Shown here: positions 43,006 through 51,316 of the stretch, one piece after another
Numbering within the stretch: position 1 is the first letter of the stretch
Layout: each line of letters starts with the position of its first letter
Origin: Xylanimonas protaetiae
GTDB taxonomy: Bacteria; Actinomycetota; Actinomycetes; Actinomycetales; Cellulomonadaceae
Direction of reading: 5' to 3'
DNA length: 64,000 nt
Assembly: GCF_004135385.1 (NCBI RefSeq)
Contig: NZ_CP035493.1
Coordinates: 1,612,001 to 1,676,000 of the forward strand
Program-made: the position numbers and the translations under genes
The notes under the pieces: generated by a model
Databases searched by the model: none
Told to the model about the DNA's origin: nothing
What the model saw: the letters and a program-made list of their open reading frames with translations, nothing else

Positions 43006-43019
43006 GTTGCAGACGCAAC
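43006..43019. promoter_or_regulatory. MarR-type operator between MFS and marR genes
   Basis: GTTGC (43006-43010) and GCAAC (43015-43019) form an inverted repeat with a 4-bp spacer. AGTTGCACGCG at 43025-43035 repeats one half-site. The 125-bp divergent region is less GC-rich than its flanks. A -10-like TAGGCT is at 43058-43063. Confidence 0.55.
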
Positions 43020-43087
43020 GAGATAGTTGCACGCGCTCGTTATGCGCGCAAGTCTGGTAGGCTGACGCTCGGCAGTGAGGAGGGCGC

Positions 43088-43531
43088 ATGGGTATCGCCG
43101 ACGATGCCGTGGAGGTCCGGGCGCGCGGCTGGCGCACGCTCGTCGCGCTCCACGGGCTCATCGAGACCAGGCTCGAACGCGAGCTCCAGGCCGCGCACGA
43201 GCTCTCCGTCGTCGAGTTCACGGTGCTCGACGCCCTCAGCCGCCAGGACGGCTGGCACATGCGGATGCAGCAGCTCGCGCGCGCCGCGGCCCTCTCCAGC
43301 AGCGCCACCACCCGGCTCGTCACCCGGCTGGAGGATCGTGGCCTGCTCACGCGCATCCTGTGCGTCGACGACCGCCGGGGGATCTACACCGAGCTCACCG
43401 CGGCGGGTCACGCCCTGCTCGACCACGCCCGGCCGACGCACGACCGCGTGCTCGAGGACGCGCTCACCGAGGCGTCCGACGTCCCCGAGCTCTCCGCGCT
43501 CGTCGACGCCATCCACGCGCCCGTCCCCTGA
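43088..43531 (+). CDS. MarR-family transcriptional regulator
   Basis: A 147-residue MarR regulator. The winged helix lies at about residues 45-110: MRMQQLARAAALSSSATTRLVTRLEDRGLLTRI with the wing DDRRGIYTELTAAG. The flanking N- and C-terminal helices make the dimer interface. GAGGAGGG precedes the ATG. It is divergent from the DHA1 transporter and the shared region has MarR-type repeats, so it probably represses the exporter and itself until an aromatic ligand or drug binds. Confidence 0.92.
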   Translation: MGIADDAVEVRARGWRTLVALHGLIETRLERELQAAHELSVVEFTVLDALSRQDGWHMRMQQLARAAALSSSATTRLVTRLEDRGLLTRILCVDDRRGIYTELTAAGHALLDHARPTHDRVLEDALTEASDVPELSALVDAIHAPVP

Positions 43532-43631
43532 CGCGGCCCGCGGCCCGGGCCCCAGCGCTCCGCGGCGGTGACGCACGACGACGGCCCCGCCGCGGAACGT
43601 CTCCGCAGGGGACCGCCGTCGAGGGGACCCG

Positions 43632-45145
43632 CTACTGCGTGTCGGCGTCCACCCAGTCGAACGTCTTGGTGACCGCCTTCTTCCACTGCCGGTACAGCCG
43701 CTCCCGCTCGCCCTGCTCCATGGACGGCGTCCAGCGCCGGTCCTCGGCCCAGTTCGCGGTCACGTCCGGCTCGCCGGACCAGAACCCGACGGCGATGCCG
43801 GCCGCGTAGGCGGCGCCGAGCGCCGTCGTCTCGGCGACGACGGGCCGCACGACGTCCACGCCGAGCTGGTCGGCCTGGAACTGCATGAGCAGCTCGTTGG
43901 CCACCATGCCGCCGTCGACCTTGAGCTCGGTGAGCTCGACGCCGGAGTCGGCACGCATGGCCTCCAGCACCTCGCGCGTCTGGAACGCCACGGCCTCCAG
44001 GGCCGCGCGCGCGATGTGGTTCTTGTTGACGTACCGGGTGAGCCCGACGAGCGCACCGCGGGCGTCCGGCCGCCAGTAGGGGCGAAGAGCCCGGAGAACG
44101 CCGGGACGAAGTACGCCCCGCCGTTGTTCTCGACCTTCCGGGCCATCCACTCGACGTCGGGCGCGTCCGAGAGGATGCCGAGGTTGTCGCGGAGCCACTG
44201 CACGAGCGACCCGGTGACGGCGATGGAGCCCTCGAGCGCGTACCGGGCCTCCTGGTCGCCGATCTTGTAGCAGACCGTGGTCAGCAGCCCGTTCTTCGAG
44301 GGGACCTTCTCCGTGCCCGTGTTGAGGAGCATGAAGTTGCCGGTGCCGTAGGTGTTCTTGGCCGTGCCGACCTCGAAGCACGCCTGTCCGAACGTGGCCG
44401 CCTGCTGGTCGCCGAGGATGCCCGCGATCGGCACGCCCGGCAGCAGGCCGCCGGGACGACCGGGCCCGTACACCTCGGACGAGGAACGGATCTCCGGCAG
44501 CATCGACAGGGGGATGCCCATGTCGGCGGCGATGTCCTCGCGCCACGAGAGCGTGTCGAGGTCCATGAGCATCGTGCGGGAGGCGTTGGTGACGTCCGTG
44601 ACGTGCACGCCGCCGTCGACGCCGCCGGTCATGTTCCACAGCACCCACGCGTCGGTGTTGCCGAACAGCAGGTCGCCGCGCTCCGCGGCCTCGCGCGTGC
44701 CGGGCACGTTGTCGAGGATCCACTTGACCTTGGGGCCGGAGAAGTAGGTGGCCAGCGGCAGGCCGACGATCGCCTTGTACTTGTCGGCGCCGGCCGCGCC
44801 GCCGAGCTCCTCGACGATGGGCTGGGTGCGGGTGTCCTGCCAGACGATCGCGTTGTAGACCGGCTTGCCCGTCGTCTTGTCCCAGACCACCGCCGTCTCG
44901 CGCTGGTTGGTGATGCCCACCGCGGCGATGTCGGTGTAGGTGACGTTCGCGCGGGTCAGGGCCAGCCCCACGGCCTCGCGCACGTTGTTCCAGATCTGGT
45001 CCGGGTTGTGCTCGACCCAGCCGGGCTGCGGGAAGATCTGGTCGTGCTCGAGCTGGCCGGTCGAGACGACCTTCCCGCTGTGGTCGAAGACCATCGCCCG
45101 CGAGCTCGTGGTGCCCTGGTCGATGGCGAGTACGTAGTCAGGCAT
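43632..45145 (-). pseudogene. glpK: Glycerol kinase, interrupted by a frameshift
   Basis: Glycerol kinase phosphorylates glycerol with ATP. Two overlapping frames together give the full protein of about 504 residues: the first runs from the ATG at 45143-45145 ([18 protein letters not shown]) to AFSGLFAP, and the second resumes with [18 protein letters not shown] and ends ...FDWVDADTQ at 43632. One base is missing near 44078-44082, where the plus strand reads AGTAGGGGCG instead of an expected AGTACGGGGCG. Apart from this the gene is intact. It is a recent mutation or a sequence error. Upstream on the same strand are glpF and glpD. Confidence 0.9.
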
Positions 45146-45187
45146 GGGGATGTGTCTCCTTCGTCAGGTCCAGCATGTCGGGGCGGG

Positions 45188-45922
45188 TCAGATGAGGGCC
45201 GAGCCGAGCAGCCCCGCCAGGACCGAGCCCACGAGCGGCCCGACGACAGGCACCCACGAGTAGCCCCAGTCGGACGAGCCCTTGCCCGGGATCGGCAGGA
45301 CGAAGTGCGCGATGCGCGGGCCGAGGTCACGGGCGGGGTTGATGGCGTACCCGGTGGGACCACCGAGCGAGGCGCCGATGCCCACCACGATGAGCGACAC
45401 GGCGAGCGGGCCGAGCTCGGACGGCGTCTTGCCGGCCACGATGACCCAGAAGACCAGCACGAACGTGCCCAGGGCCTCCGTGACCAGGTTCCAGCCGTAG
45501 GAGCGGATGGCGGGCCCGGTGGAGAACACGGCGAGCTTGGTCCCCGGGTCGGCGTCCTCGTCGAAGTGCTTCTTGTAGGCGAGGAAGGCCAGGATCGCGC
45601 CGATGAAGGCGCCGAGCAGCTCGCCGGCGTAGTAGACCAGGGCGTGCCCGAAGGTGGGCTCGATCGTGCCGGCGTCGCCCGAGAAGAAGGGCAGGTCCGC
45701 CACCCACAGGCCCGTCGTCACGGCGGGGTTGAGGTGGGCGCCGGACTTGAACGCCGCGTAGACACCGGCGAAGACTGCGAAACCCCATCCGAAGTTGATG
45801 AGGAGCCAGTCCGGGCCGAAGCCCTTGTTCTTGGGGAGGATCACGTTCGCGACCACGCCGGCACCGAGCAGGATCAGTGTCGCCGTGCCGATGACCTCCG
45901 ACCAGAATGCGTCCAGGAGCAT
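45188..45922 (-). CDS. glpF: Glycerol uptake facilitator (aquaglyceroporin)
   Basis: A 244-residue MIP channel with six helices and two half-helices. The two NPA boxes are GAHLNPAVT and GYAINPARDLGPR; the Asp after the second box (ARDLGPR) is the mark of glycerol-conducting members. It lets glycerol enter for phosphorylation by GlpK. AAAGGAACG precedes the ATG. Gaps to glpD (11 nt) and glpK (42 nt) make a glpD-glpF-glpK operon on the minus strand. Confidence 0.95.
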   Translation of the reverse strand: MLLDAFWSEVIGTATLILLGAGVVANVILPKNKGFGPDWLLINFGWGFAVFAGVYAAFKSGAHLNPAVTTGLWVADLPFFSGDAGTIEPTFGHALVYYAGELLGAFIGAILAFLAYKKHFDEDADPGTKLAVFSTGPAIRSYGWNLVTEALGTFVLVFWVIVAGKTPSELGPLAVSLIVVGIGASLGGPTGYAINPARDLGPRIAHFVLPIPGKGSSDWGYSWVPVVGPLVGSVLAGLLGSALI

Positions 45923-45933
45923 CGTCGTTCCTT

Positions 45934-47682
45934 TCAGTCAGATTCCAGCGGCACCATCCCGGCGACGTCGTCCACCGTGAGGCGGGCCGCCTGTGCGGAG
46001 GCGTCGTCGGGCAGCGTGGCCGCGGTGTCGTAGGCGTCGATCCGCGCGCGATAGGCCGCGGCCTCGGACTCCTTGGTGGCGTCGTCCCAGCCCAGCAGGG
46101 GTGCGACGACGTCGACGATCTCCGGCAGCGCGGCCAGGCCGGCGTCGGAGACCTCGTAGACGAGGCGCGTGCGGTGCAGCAGCACGTCCTCGAGGTGCAG
46201 GGCACCCTCGTGGGTGACCGCGAAGTGGATCTCGGCGCGCAGGTACGCGGGGGCGTGCTCGAGCGGCGCCGCGAGCGACGGGTCCGCCTCGCACAGCTCG
46301 ACGAGCTCGGCGAGGTCGGAGCCGTAGCGGTGCAGCAGGTGGTCCACCATGGGCGGCGTCCACCCGTACCGCTTGGCCCAGGCGCGCGCCTGCCGCTGCA
46401 CGGCCTGGAGGCCGACGGCGCCCACGAGGGGGATCGTGTTGGTGATCGAGGGCAGGGCGGCGGCGCGCTGCCCGATGGCGTGGTCGACGGCGTCCTTCGC
46501 CATGATCCGGTAGGTGGTCAGCTTGCCGCCGGCGATGACGGACAGGCCGGGGCTCGGGTTCGCGACGGTGTGCTCGCGGCTCACCTTCGCGCTGCTCGTG
46601 CCCTCCTTGGTGCCGGGCTGGAGGAGCGGGCGCAGCCCCGCGTACGTGCCGATGACGTCGTCGCGCGTGAGCGGGTGGGCGAGCACCGCGTTGGCGTGCT
46701 CGATGACGTAGTCGATGTCGGCCGCCGACGCGACGGGGTCGCGCAGGTCCTCGACCCACGGGGTGTCGGTGGTGCCGATGACCCAGTAGCGCGACCACGG
46801 GATGATGAACAGCACCGACTTCTCGGTCTGCAGGATCAGGCCGACCTTGCCGCGGATGCGCTCGCGCGGCACCACGATGTGGATGCCCTTCGAGGCGAGC
46901 ACGCGCAGGCCGCCCTCGCTGCCCGCGAGCGCCTCCGTCTTCTCGGTCCACACGCCGGTGGCGTTGATGACGGAGCGCGCGCGCACCGTGATGCGCTTGC
47001 CCGTCTCGAGGTCGACGACGACGGCGCCGTTGACCGTCCCGGTCGCCGTCTGCGTCAGCTCGACGACCTGGGTGCGCGCGGCGGCGTGGGCGCCGTACCC
47101 CGCGGCCGTGCGCACGAGGGTGGTGACCAGGCGGGCGTCGTCGACGGAGGCGTCCCAGTACTGGACCGCGCCGATCGCGGCGTCGTGCGCGAGGTCGGGG
47201 AACTTCTTGGCCATCTGGCTGCGCGTCAGGTGCCGGTGGATCGGCATCGCGCGCCTGCCCGGGGCCAGCGACGCGAGCGTGTCGTACAGCGCGATGCCCG
47301 CGCCGACGTACGCGCGCTCCCAGACGCGGTGCTCCAGCGGGTACAGGAACGCGACCGGCCGGACGAGGTGCGGGGCGAGGTGGTTGATGAGCAGGTCGCG
47401 CTCGGTGAGGGCCTCGTGCACCAGGTGGAAGTCGAGCATCTGCAGGTAGCGCAGGCCGCCGTGCACGAGCTTGGAGCTGCGGCTGGAGGTGCCGGACGCC
47501 CAGTCCTGCGCCTCGACGATCGCCGTCGACAGGCCGCGCGTGACGGCGTCGAGCGCGATGCCCGCGCCCGTGACGCCGCCGCCGACGACGAGGACGTCGA
47601 GCTCGCCCGCCGACGACGTGGACGCCTCGAGCGCCGCGAGGGCCTGCTCCCTGGAGTCGGCGGTGAGCCGGTTCGTGGCCAT
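45934..47682 (-). CDS. glpD: Aerobic glycerol-3-phosphate dehydrogenase
   Basis: A 582-residue FAD enzyme of the inner membrane face that oxidises glycerol-3-phosphate to dihydroxyacetone phosphate and passes electrons to quinone. The FAD motif is VLVVGGGVTGAGIALDA (about residues 30-46), followed by SSRSSKLVHGGLRYLQ, IIPWSRYWVIGTTDTPW, and GLSVIAGGKLTTYR; the C-terminal helical domain (about 400-582) is complete. ATG at 47680-47682 is chosen because the family N-terminus starts there; the frame is open 20 codons further into the promoter. It heads the glpDFK operon and has an inverted repeat 22 bp upstream. Confidence 0.95.
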   Translation of the reverse strand: MATNRLTADSREQALAALEASTSSAGELDVLVVGGGVTGAGIALDAVTRGLSTAIVEAQDWASGTSSRSSKLVHGGLRYLQMLDFHLVHEALTERDLLINHLAPHLVRPVAFLYPLEHRVWERAYVGAGIALYDTLASLAPGRRAMPIHRHLTRSQMAKKFPDLAHDAAIGAVQYWDASVDDARLVTTLVRTAAGYGAHAAARTQVVELTQTATGTVNGAVVVDLETGKRITVRARSVINATGVWTEKTEALAGSEGGLRVLASKGIHIVVPRERIRGKVGLILQTEKSVLFIIPWSRYWVIGTTDTPWVEDLRDPVASAADIDYVIEHANAVLAHPLTRDDVIGTYAGLRPLLQPGTKEGTSSAKVSREHTVANPSPGLSVIAGGKLTTYRIMAKDAVDHAIGQRAAALPSITNTIPLVGAVGLQAVQRQARAWAKRYGWTPPMVDHLLHRYGSDLAELVELCEADPSLAAPLEHAPAYLRAEIHFAVTHEGALHLEDVLLHRTRLVYEVSDAGLAALPEIVDVVAPLLGWDDATKESEAAAYRARIDAYDTAATLPDDASAQAARLTVDDVAGMVPLESD

Positions 47683-47703
47683 GTGGGGGACCCTTTCGCT
47701 CGT

Positions 47704-47720
47704 TGACGTTGCTAACGTCA
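47704..47720. promoter_or_regulatory. Inverted repeat TGACGTT-GCT-AACGTCA upstream of glpD
   Basis: A perfect 7-bp inverted repeat with a 3-bp spacer lies 21 bp before the glpD start, in the divergent gap with argA. It suits a dimeric glycerol-operon regulator. No such regulator gene is next to it in this window. Confidence 0.6.
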
Positions 47721-47777
47721 CACCGGCCGAGTGCCTCCGCAACCGGATCGCTGCAGCGCAGCCGTACAGTGAACGCC

Positions 47778-48275
47778 GTGCAAGCGACGATCCGGCCCGC
47801 CCTCCCCTCCGACGTCCGGCGGATCCGGGCCCTCGTCGAGCCTTACGCGGAGCGCCGCATCCTGCTCGCCAAGGAGCTCGTGGGGTACTTCGAGGCCGTG
47901 CAGGAGTTCCTCGTCGCGGAGGTCGACGGCGTCGTCGTCGGCTGCGGGGCCCTGCACGTCATGTGGGACGACCTCGCCGAGATCCGCACGCTGGCCGTCG
48001 CGCCCGAGCACCTGGGCACCGGCGTGGGGCACCAGCTCGTGAACGCCCTCGTCGAGCGGGCGCACGCGATGGGCCTGAGCCGGCTGTTCTGCCTCACCTT
48101 CGAGGTCGACTTCTTCCGCCGCCAGGGCTTCGAGGAGATCGAGGGCACGCCCGTCCCGTTCGACGTCTACGCCGAGCTGCTGCGCTCGCACGACGACGGC
48201 GTCGCCGAGTTCCTCGACCTCGCGCGGGTGAAGCCCAACACGCTGGGCAACACCCGGATGCTGCTGACGCTCTGA
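47778..48275 (+). CDS. argA: Amino-acid N-acetyltransferase (NAGS), actinobacterial ArgA
   Basis: A 165-residue GNAT enzyme like mycobacterial Rv2747. It makes N-acetylglutamate from glutamate and acetyl-CoA, the first step of arginine synthesis. The match runs the whole length: LVEPYAERRILLAKELV, VGCGALHVMWDDLAEIRTLAV, the acetyl-CoA loop GTGVGHQLV, FFRRQGFEEIEGTPV, and DLARVKPNTLGNTRMLL. It has only the GNAT domain, without the kinase-like domain of the E. coli enzyme. GTG at 47778 is chosen because TACAGT lies 7 nt before it (leaderless); a GTG three codons earlier overlaps that box. Confidence 0.92.
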   Translation: MQATIRPALPSDVRRIRALVEPYAERRILLAKELVGYFEAVQEFLVAEVDGVVVGCGALHVMWDDLAEIRTLAVAPEHLGTGVGHQLVNALVERAHAMGLSRLFCLTFEVDFFRRQGFEEIEGTPVPFDVYAELLRSHDDGVAEFLDLARVKPNTLGNTRMLLTL

Positions 48276-48419
48276 CGCGGCGCCCGCAGGCTCGGTTCCG
48301 CGCAGTTCCGCCGTTCGTTCCGGGTCAGCGCCTGGATCCCGGGGCGCCTCGCCTGGGACAATCGAGGCGAACGCAGACGTTCTGACGTTCCTGGCGACGA
48401 TGCTCGGAAGGTGATCACG

Positions 48420-48575
48420 ATGGTGCACGCGGTCGGCGCGCTGGCGACGTACAGCGATCTCGCGGAGACACAGGCGGGTGTGGGTGCGCAGGTCTTCGTG
48501 GTTCTCGGTCTGGTCGCAGCGCTGGTGGTCATCGCCGGCCTGCAGGCCGTCCTCCTGTGGAGGCCGCAGGACTGA
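48420..48575 (+). CDS. 51-residue single-helix membrane protein
   Basis: ATG at 48420 is preceded by GGAAGGTGATC (48406-48416), a strong ribosome site that closely matches the 16S rRNA tail, and the frame closes with TGA at 48573-48575. The product has a short N-terminal segment (MVHAVGALATYSDLAETQ), one transmembrane helix at about residues 23-46 (VFVVLGLVAALVVIAGL) and a tail WRPQD. A 9-bp hairpin terminator follows 6 nt after the stop, so it is a separate small transcription unit. No function can be given. Confidence 0.75.
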   Translation: MVHAVGALATYSDLAETQAGVGAQVFVVLGLVAALVVIAGLQAVLLWRPQD

Positions 48576-48581
48576 CACGAC

Positions 48582-48604
48582 GCCGCGGGGCCCCACCCCG
48601 CGGC
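48582..48604. terminator. Hairpin terminator after the small membrane protein
   Basis: A 9-bp perfect stem (48582-48590 with 48596-48604) encloses a 5-nt loop and lies 6 nt after the stop codon. The convergent mutY gene ends about 95 bp further on. Confidence 0.75.
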
Positions 48605-48699
48605 CTGCTCCACGGCGCCCGAGACCGGCGCCGGCTGGGACCTGCTGCGGCCGTGACCTGCTGTGGCCGTGGCCCGGGCGGCGGTCTGCAGGCGGCCGG

Positions 48700-49590
48700 T
48701 CAGCCGGTCGGGAGCGCGTACCGCCCGTCCGGCCGACGGGCCACGAGCCCGTCCACGACGAGCGAGCCGAGGCAGCGCTCGACCTGCGCGTCGTCGGTGC
48801 CCGCGCCGTCGAGCTCCTCGTGCGCGACCGGGGCGTGGGCCGCGCGGAGCACGGCCAGGATGCGACCGCGGCACTGCCGGTCGGTGCCGTGCCAGGCCTG
48901 GGTCCTCCGGCGGTGCGCATGCTCGTCGTCGGGGAAGCCGGCCCGTCGCCAGGCGCACAGGTCGCGCACCGGGCACTCGCCGCAGCGTGGCGACCGCGCC
49001 GTGCACACGAGCGCCCCGAGCTCCATCGAGGCGGCCGCCCAGGCGGCCGCCTCGGCGTCGTCCGCCGGCACGACGGCGGTGGCCGTCGCGCGCTCGGCCG
49101 CCGTCGGGTGCGGGGCGGGCAGCGCGACGCCGCCGACCGCCCGCGCCAGGACGCGGCGCACGTTCGTGTCGACGACGACGGAGCGCCGGCCGAACGCGAA
49201 CGCCCGGACGGCCGCCGCCGTGTACTCGCCGACGCCGGGCAGGGCACGCAGCGCCGTCTCGTCGTCGGGCACCGCGCCGCCGTGCCGCTCGACCAGCGCA
49301 CGGGCGCACTCCTGGAGGCGCAGCGCGCGGCGCGGGTAGCCGAGGCGGTCCCAGGCGCGCAGCACGTCCGCCGTGCTCGCCGCGGCGAGGTCCGCCGGCG
49401 TCGGCCACCGCTCCAGCCAGGCGCGCCACGCCGGCTCGACCCGCACGACGGGCGTCTGCTGCAGCATCACCTCGCTGACCAGCACGCCCCACGGGGTGCG
49501 GTCGGGCGCTCGCCAGGGCAGGTCCCGTCGGGCGTCGTCGAACCAGAGGACGACGCGGGTGACCAGCTCCTCGGACTCACGCACGGGCAC
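48700..49590 (-). CDS. mutY: A/G-specific adenine DNA glycosylase
   Basis: A 296-residue MutY-type glycosylase that removes adenine mispaired with 8-oxoguanine. The catalytic Glu is in VSEVMLQQTPV, the helix-hairpin-helix is LPGVGEYTAAAV with the catalytic Asp in VVVDTNVRRVLAR, and the [4Fe-4S] ligands fit C-X6-C-X2-C-X5-C (CTARSPRCGECPVRDLC). The C-terminal MutT-like oxoG-recognition domain is short or absent, as in several actinobacteria. GTG at 49590 is taken; a GTG two codons later is possible. mutY near disA and radA is conserved in mycobacteria. Confidence 0.93.
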   Translation of the reverse strand: MPVRESEELVTRVVLWFDDARRDLPWRAPDRTPWGVLVSEVMLQQTPVVRVEPAWRAWLERWPTPADLAAASTADVLRAWDRLGYPRRALRLQECARALVERHGGAVPDDETALRALPGVGEYTAAAVRAFAFGRRSVVVDTNVRRVLARAVGGVALPAPHPTAAERATATAVVPADDAEAAAWAAASMELGALVCTARSPRCGECPVRDLCAWRRAGFPDDEHAHRRRTQAWHGTDRQCRGRILAVLRAAHAPVAHEELDGAGTDDAQVERCLGSLVVDGLVARRPDGRYALPTG

Positions 49591-49699
49591 ACCGTAACCG
49601 GGCGCCGCGCCGGGGCATCGTGCCTGGCGGCGCGGCTCCCCGGCCCGACGCCGGAGGCGTCGTACGTTGTGCGCGTCCCCCTTGACGACCGGAGGTTCC

Positions 49700-51316
49700 G
49701 TGGCACCCGCAGACCGCGAGCGCACCCCGCGCGGCGCCGGCGCGCACGGGACCGGGCACGGGACGGGCCAGCGCGGGACCGGCCACGCCGGAGCCGGCCA
49801 GAACGCGTCCGGTCAGCGCGCGGCCGGTCAGCGCGCGGCCGGTCAGGGTGGAGCGGGCCGGGGCGGGTCGACGCCGGCTCAGCGCCCGGCCGGCGCGACG
49901 CAGCCGCGCCAGCACGGCAGCGGTGGCGCCTCGGCGACGCGTCAGCAGACGGCCCAGCCCGCGCAGCAGCAGGGCGCCGCGTCGGCGCCGCGTCCGTCGG
50001 GGGCGAAGCCCGGTGCGCGGCAGTCCGGAGCGGCGGGCCGTCCGTCCGGCGCGGCGCAGGCGCCGCGGCAGTCCGGGGCGAAGCCGTCGTCGGGCGCGCG
50101 CTCGGCTCCGCGCGCAACGGGCGCGAAGAGCGGTCAGCGGGTCGTCTCGGCGAACCGCCTCCAGGCGCCCGGAGCACCCGCCCCCAGGCCGAGGACCGGC
50201 GCGCGTCCCGGAGGTCCAGGCCAGCGCCCGGCGCCGCGCCGTCCCGCGCAGCCGCAGCGGCGGTTCCCCGCCATGCCGGTCGTCGTGGTCGCGCTGCTCG
50301 TGGGCGTGGGCTGGCTGACCGGCTACGGCATCGGGCAGGGCGTCGGCTGGGTGCGCGACGCGTGGCCCGACCCGGTGCCGCCGCTCGGCGCCGACAAGGT
50401 GGCCGCGCCCGAGCCGGCGGCCGTCGGCGGGCCGAGCCAGGTGTGCCCTGCGACGAGCCTCACGCTCGTGGCGAGGCCCGACGCGACGAGCGTGCAGCCC
50501 GGCGCCCTGGTCAGCTTCGACCTGTCGATCACCAACTCGGGCCGCCGCCCGTGCCTGGTGAACGGCGGCGACGCCTCCCGCCAGCTCGTGATCACGGACG
50601 CCGCGGGCGCGACCGTCTGGTCGAGCGCGCACTGCGGGGCGACGACGCGCGACCTGCTGCTGGGCCCCGGCGACGTCCGGCAGGACTCGATGCGCTGGAA
50701 CGGCAGGCCGTCGGCGGCGGGATCCTGCACGACGGGACAGGGGACGGTCGCACCGGGCGAGTTCACGGCACAGCTGGTCATGCCGAACGTGCCGGGGGCG
50801 ACCAGCACGCCGGTGACGATCACGGTCGAGGCCCCGCCGCCCCCGCCCGAGCCGACACCCCCGCCCGTCACGGAGACGCCCGCCGCGCCGACGGACACGA
50901 CGGCTCCGCCCGCCGACACGCCGCCCCCGCGGACACCCCTCCGACGGACGCCCCACCCGCCGACGCCGAGGCCGGTGCGGACGAGCCTCCCGCCGCCCAG
51001 ATCGCCGACTGACCGCAAGACCGCGAAGGCCCGGAGAAACGACCCGAGCGAGCCGGACGCAAGCCGATGCAGGGAGCGGAGGGACCGCCGTCGTGCGCGC
51101 GGTCCTGTCTCTCCCGAAGTGGAGCGCCCCCTGGGGCGCGTGAACGGGACCGCGCGCACGACGGCGGTCCCTCCGCGGACCAAGCCACACGGGCCGCGGC
51201 AAGCCGGAGCGAGCAGCGTCAGACGTACCGCTCGAGGATCGAGGACTCCGCCAGACGCGACAGCCCCTCGCGTACCGCCCGGGCCCGCTGCTCGCCGACG
51301 CCGTCGACCGCCATGA
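49700..51316 (+). CDS. Membrane-anchored protein with Pro/Ala/Gln-rich cytoplasmic tail
   Basis: GTG at 49700 follows GGAGG by 4 nt. The first 190 residues are basic low complexity ([24 protein letters not shown]; a 15-bp unit repeats at 49811-49840). One transmembrane helix follows (about 195-218, [18 protein letters not shown]). The outer domain (about 245-370) has two to four cysteines and a beta-sandwich-like pattern ([29 protein letters not shown]). A Pro/Thr-rich tail ends it. The frame as read continues to 51316, over the palindromic element and into disA antisense. A shift near 50925-50935 would end it at 51012 with a more natural tail. Its place matches Rv3587c beside disA in Mycobacterium. 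Confidence 0.7.
   Translation: MAPADRERTPRGAGAHGTGHGTGQRGTGHAGAGQNASGQRAAGQRAAGQGGAGRGGSTPAQRPAGATQPRQHGSGGASATRQQTAQPAQQQGAASAPRPSGAKPGARQSGAAGRPSGAAQAPRQSGAKPSSGARSAPRATGAKSGQRVVSANRLQAPGAPAPRPRTGARPGGPGQRPAPRRPAQPQRRFPAMPVVVVALLVGVGWLTGYGIGQGVGWVRDAWPDPVPPLGADKVAAPEPAAVGGPSQVCPATSLTLVARPDATSVQPGALVSFDLSITNSGRRPCLVNGGDASRQLVITDAAGATVWSSAHCGATTRDLLLGPGDVRQDSMRWNGRPSAAGSCTTGQGTVAPGEFTAQLVMPNVPGATSTPVTITVEAPPPPPEPTPPPVTETPAAPTDTTAPPADTPPPRTPLRRTPHPPTPRPVRTSLPPPRSPTDRKTAKARRNDPSEPDASRCRERRDRRRARGPVSPEVERPLGRVNGTARTTAVPPRTKPHGPRQAGASSVRRTARGSRTPPDATAPRVPPGPAARRRRRPP
51076..51176. repeat. 101-bp dispersed palindromic element, copy B
   Basis: 30-bp arms (51076-51105 and 51147-51176) pair without any mismatch around the same 41-nt centre as copy A at 19865-19965. 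It lies between the probable end of the membrane-protein gene (51012) and the disA stop (51219). Changes relative to copy A at 51086/51166 and 51088/51164 keep the pairs (C-G for A-T). Confidence 0.88.

Noticed and set aside
51013-51316. Real coding extension of the membrane protein over the palindrome
   Set aside because: The stretch is Arg/Pro-rich, overlaps disA antisense and contains the repeat element. It is kept in the coordinates only because it is the literal open frame.
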